Assembly: GCA_022827785.1 (NCBI GenBank)
Contig: JAJEIM010000027.1
Location: 1 to 64,000 of the forward strand
Direction of reading: 5' to 3'
Length of the DNA: 64,000 nt
Source of the DNA: Acidimicrobiia bacterium
GTDB lineage: Bacteria > Actinomycetota > Acidimicrobiia > Spongiisociales > Spongiisociaceae
Shown in pieces: positions 63,926 to 64,000 of this stretch. Position 1 is the stretch's first letter. Every line of letters starts with the position of its first letter. The translations under genes were made by a program, and so were the position numbers. The notes beneath the pieces were generated by a model. It was not told the origin of the DNA. It searched no databases and worked only from the letters and a program-made list of their open reading frames with translations.

Positions 63926-64000
63926 CTAATCGCCGGCGTCGGAAATGGACTCCGAGAGGGTGGGATGCACCATGAGGGTCTCGCGCAGGGTCTGGACCTT
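63926..64000 (-). CDS. Flavin disulfide reductase (dihydrolipoamide-dehydrogenase-like), C-terminal end only
   Basis: The last 24 codons (VQTLRETLMVHPTLSESISD then AGD, stop) of a minus-strand gene entering from the right. HPTLSE is the His-Pro motif of the dimer interface of pyridine nucleotide-disulfide oxidoreductases (the His-Glu dyad of Lpd and glutathione reductase). Confidence 0.7.
   Translation of the reverse strand, partial: KVQTLRETLMVHPTLSESISDAGD

Overview
The window looks like a chromosome segment of a high-GC actinobacterium. The evidence is an ftsEX / M23 / smpB / ssrA block, F420 biosynthesis genes (cofD, cofE) inside a cell-wall sugar cluster with a phosphomannomutase, a DUF5719-type protein, GT-C membrane proteins and an LCP ligase, and frequent GTG starts with 4-bp stop/start overlaps. 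The class is not certain; Acidimicrobiia-like is my guess.

Layout. 1-13182 is an accessory island ending at the 3' end of the tmRNA gene. It holds a two-helicase operon (UvrD-like plus a large SF2 helicase running off the left edge), a mirror-image pair of arms each with four GGGAC-N4-GTCCC palindromes, a 22-bp tandem repeat array, a PIN-toxin remnant, a secreted HNH-like lipoprotein, a PD-(D/E)XK-like operon, IS21 and possible IS256 remnants, a nucleotidyltransferase with a repeat tail, and a HepT/MntA module. 13183-24946 is housekeeping: ssrA, smpB, an M23 peptidase, ftsX, ftsE, prfB (with a programmed +1 frameshift), secA, hpf, comF, a phosphohexomutase and a GT2. 25103-37650 is cell-envelope glycan and F420 functions.

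37684-53931 is the most interesting part: a bacterial coenzyme M (CoM) biosynthesis set together with CoM-dependent epoxide carboxylation. One tightly coupled minus-strand operon encodes a 302-aa protein of unknown function, an adenylosuccinate-lyase-like and an argininosuccinate-lyase-like member of the aspartase/fumarase superfamily, a PLP enzyme of the D-cysteine desulfhydrase type, and a 62-aa Cys-rich zinc-ribbon-like protein ending in -CCG. Next to it are an epoxyalkane:CoM transferase (MetE-like, Zn ligands H218/C220/C339) and an (R)-hydroxypropyl-CoM dehydrogenase with both sulfonate-binding Arg positions kept. A plus-strand operon encodes an S-HPCDH-like SDR, a two-subunit CoA transferase, an ADP-forming-type acyl-CoA ligase, 2-ketopropyl-CoM carboxylase (CPHNAC and the Phe/His signature) and phosphosulfolactate synthase (ComA/XcbB). 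The inferred flow is PEP plus sulfite to CoM; epoxide plus CoM to hydroxyalkyl-CoM, to ketoalkyl-CoM, to a beta-ketoacid (acetoacetate if the substrate is epoxypropane) plus free CoM; then activation to the CoA thioester. No alkene monooxygenase is in the window.

53936-64000 holds an F420-type luciferase-like oxidoreductase, a dienelactone-hydrolase-like protein with Asp at the nucleophile position, a duplicated SDR with scars of its source loci, birA, the two subunits of an acyl-CoA carboxylase, a truncated DUF4143 gene, VapBC, an SLH-domain fragment, a ~160-bp direct repeat, and the 3' end of a flavin disulfide reductase.
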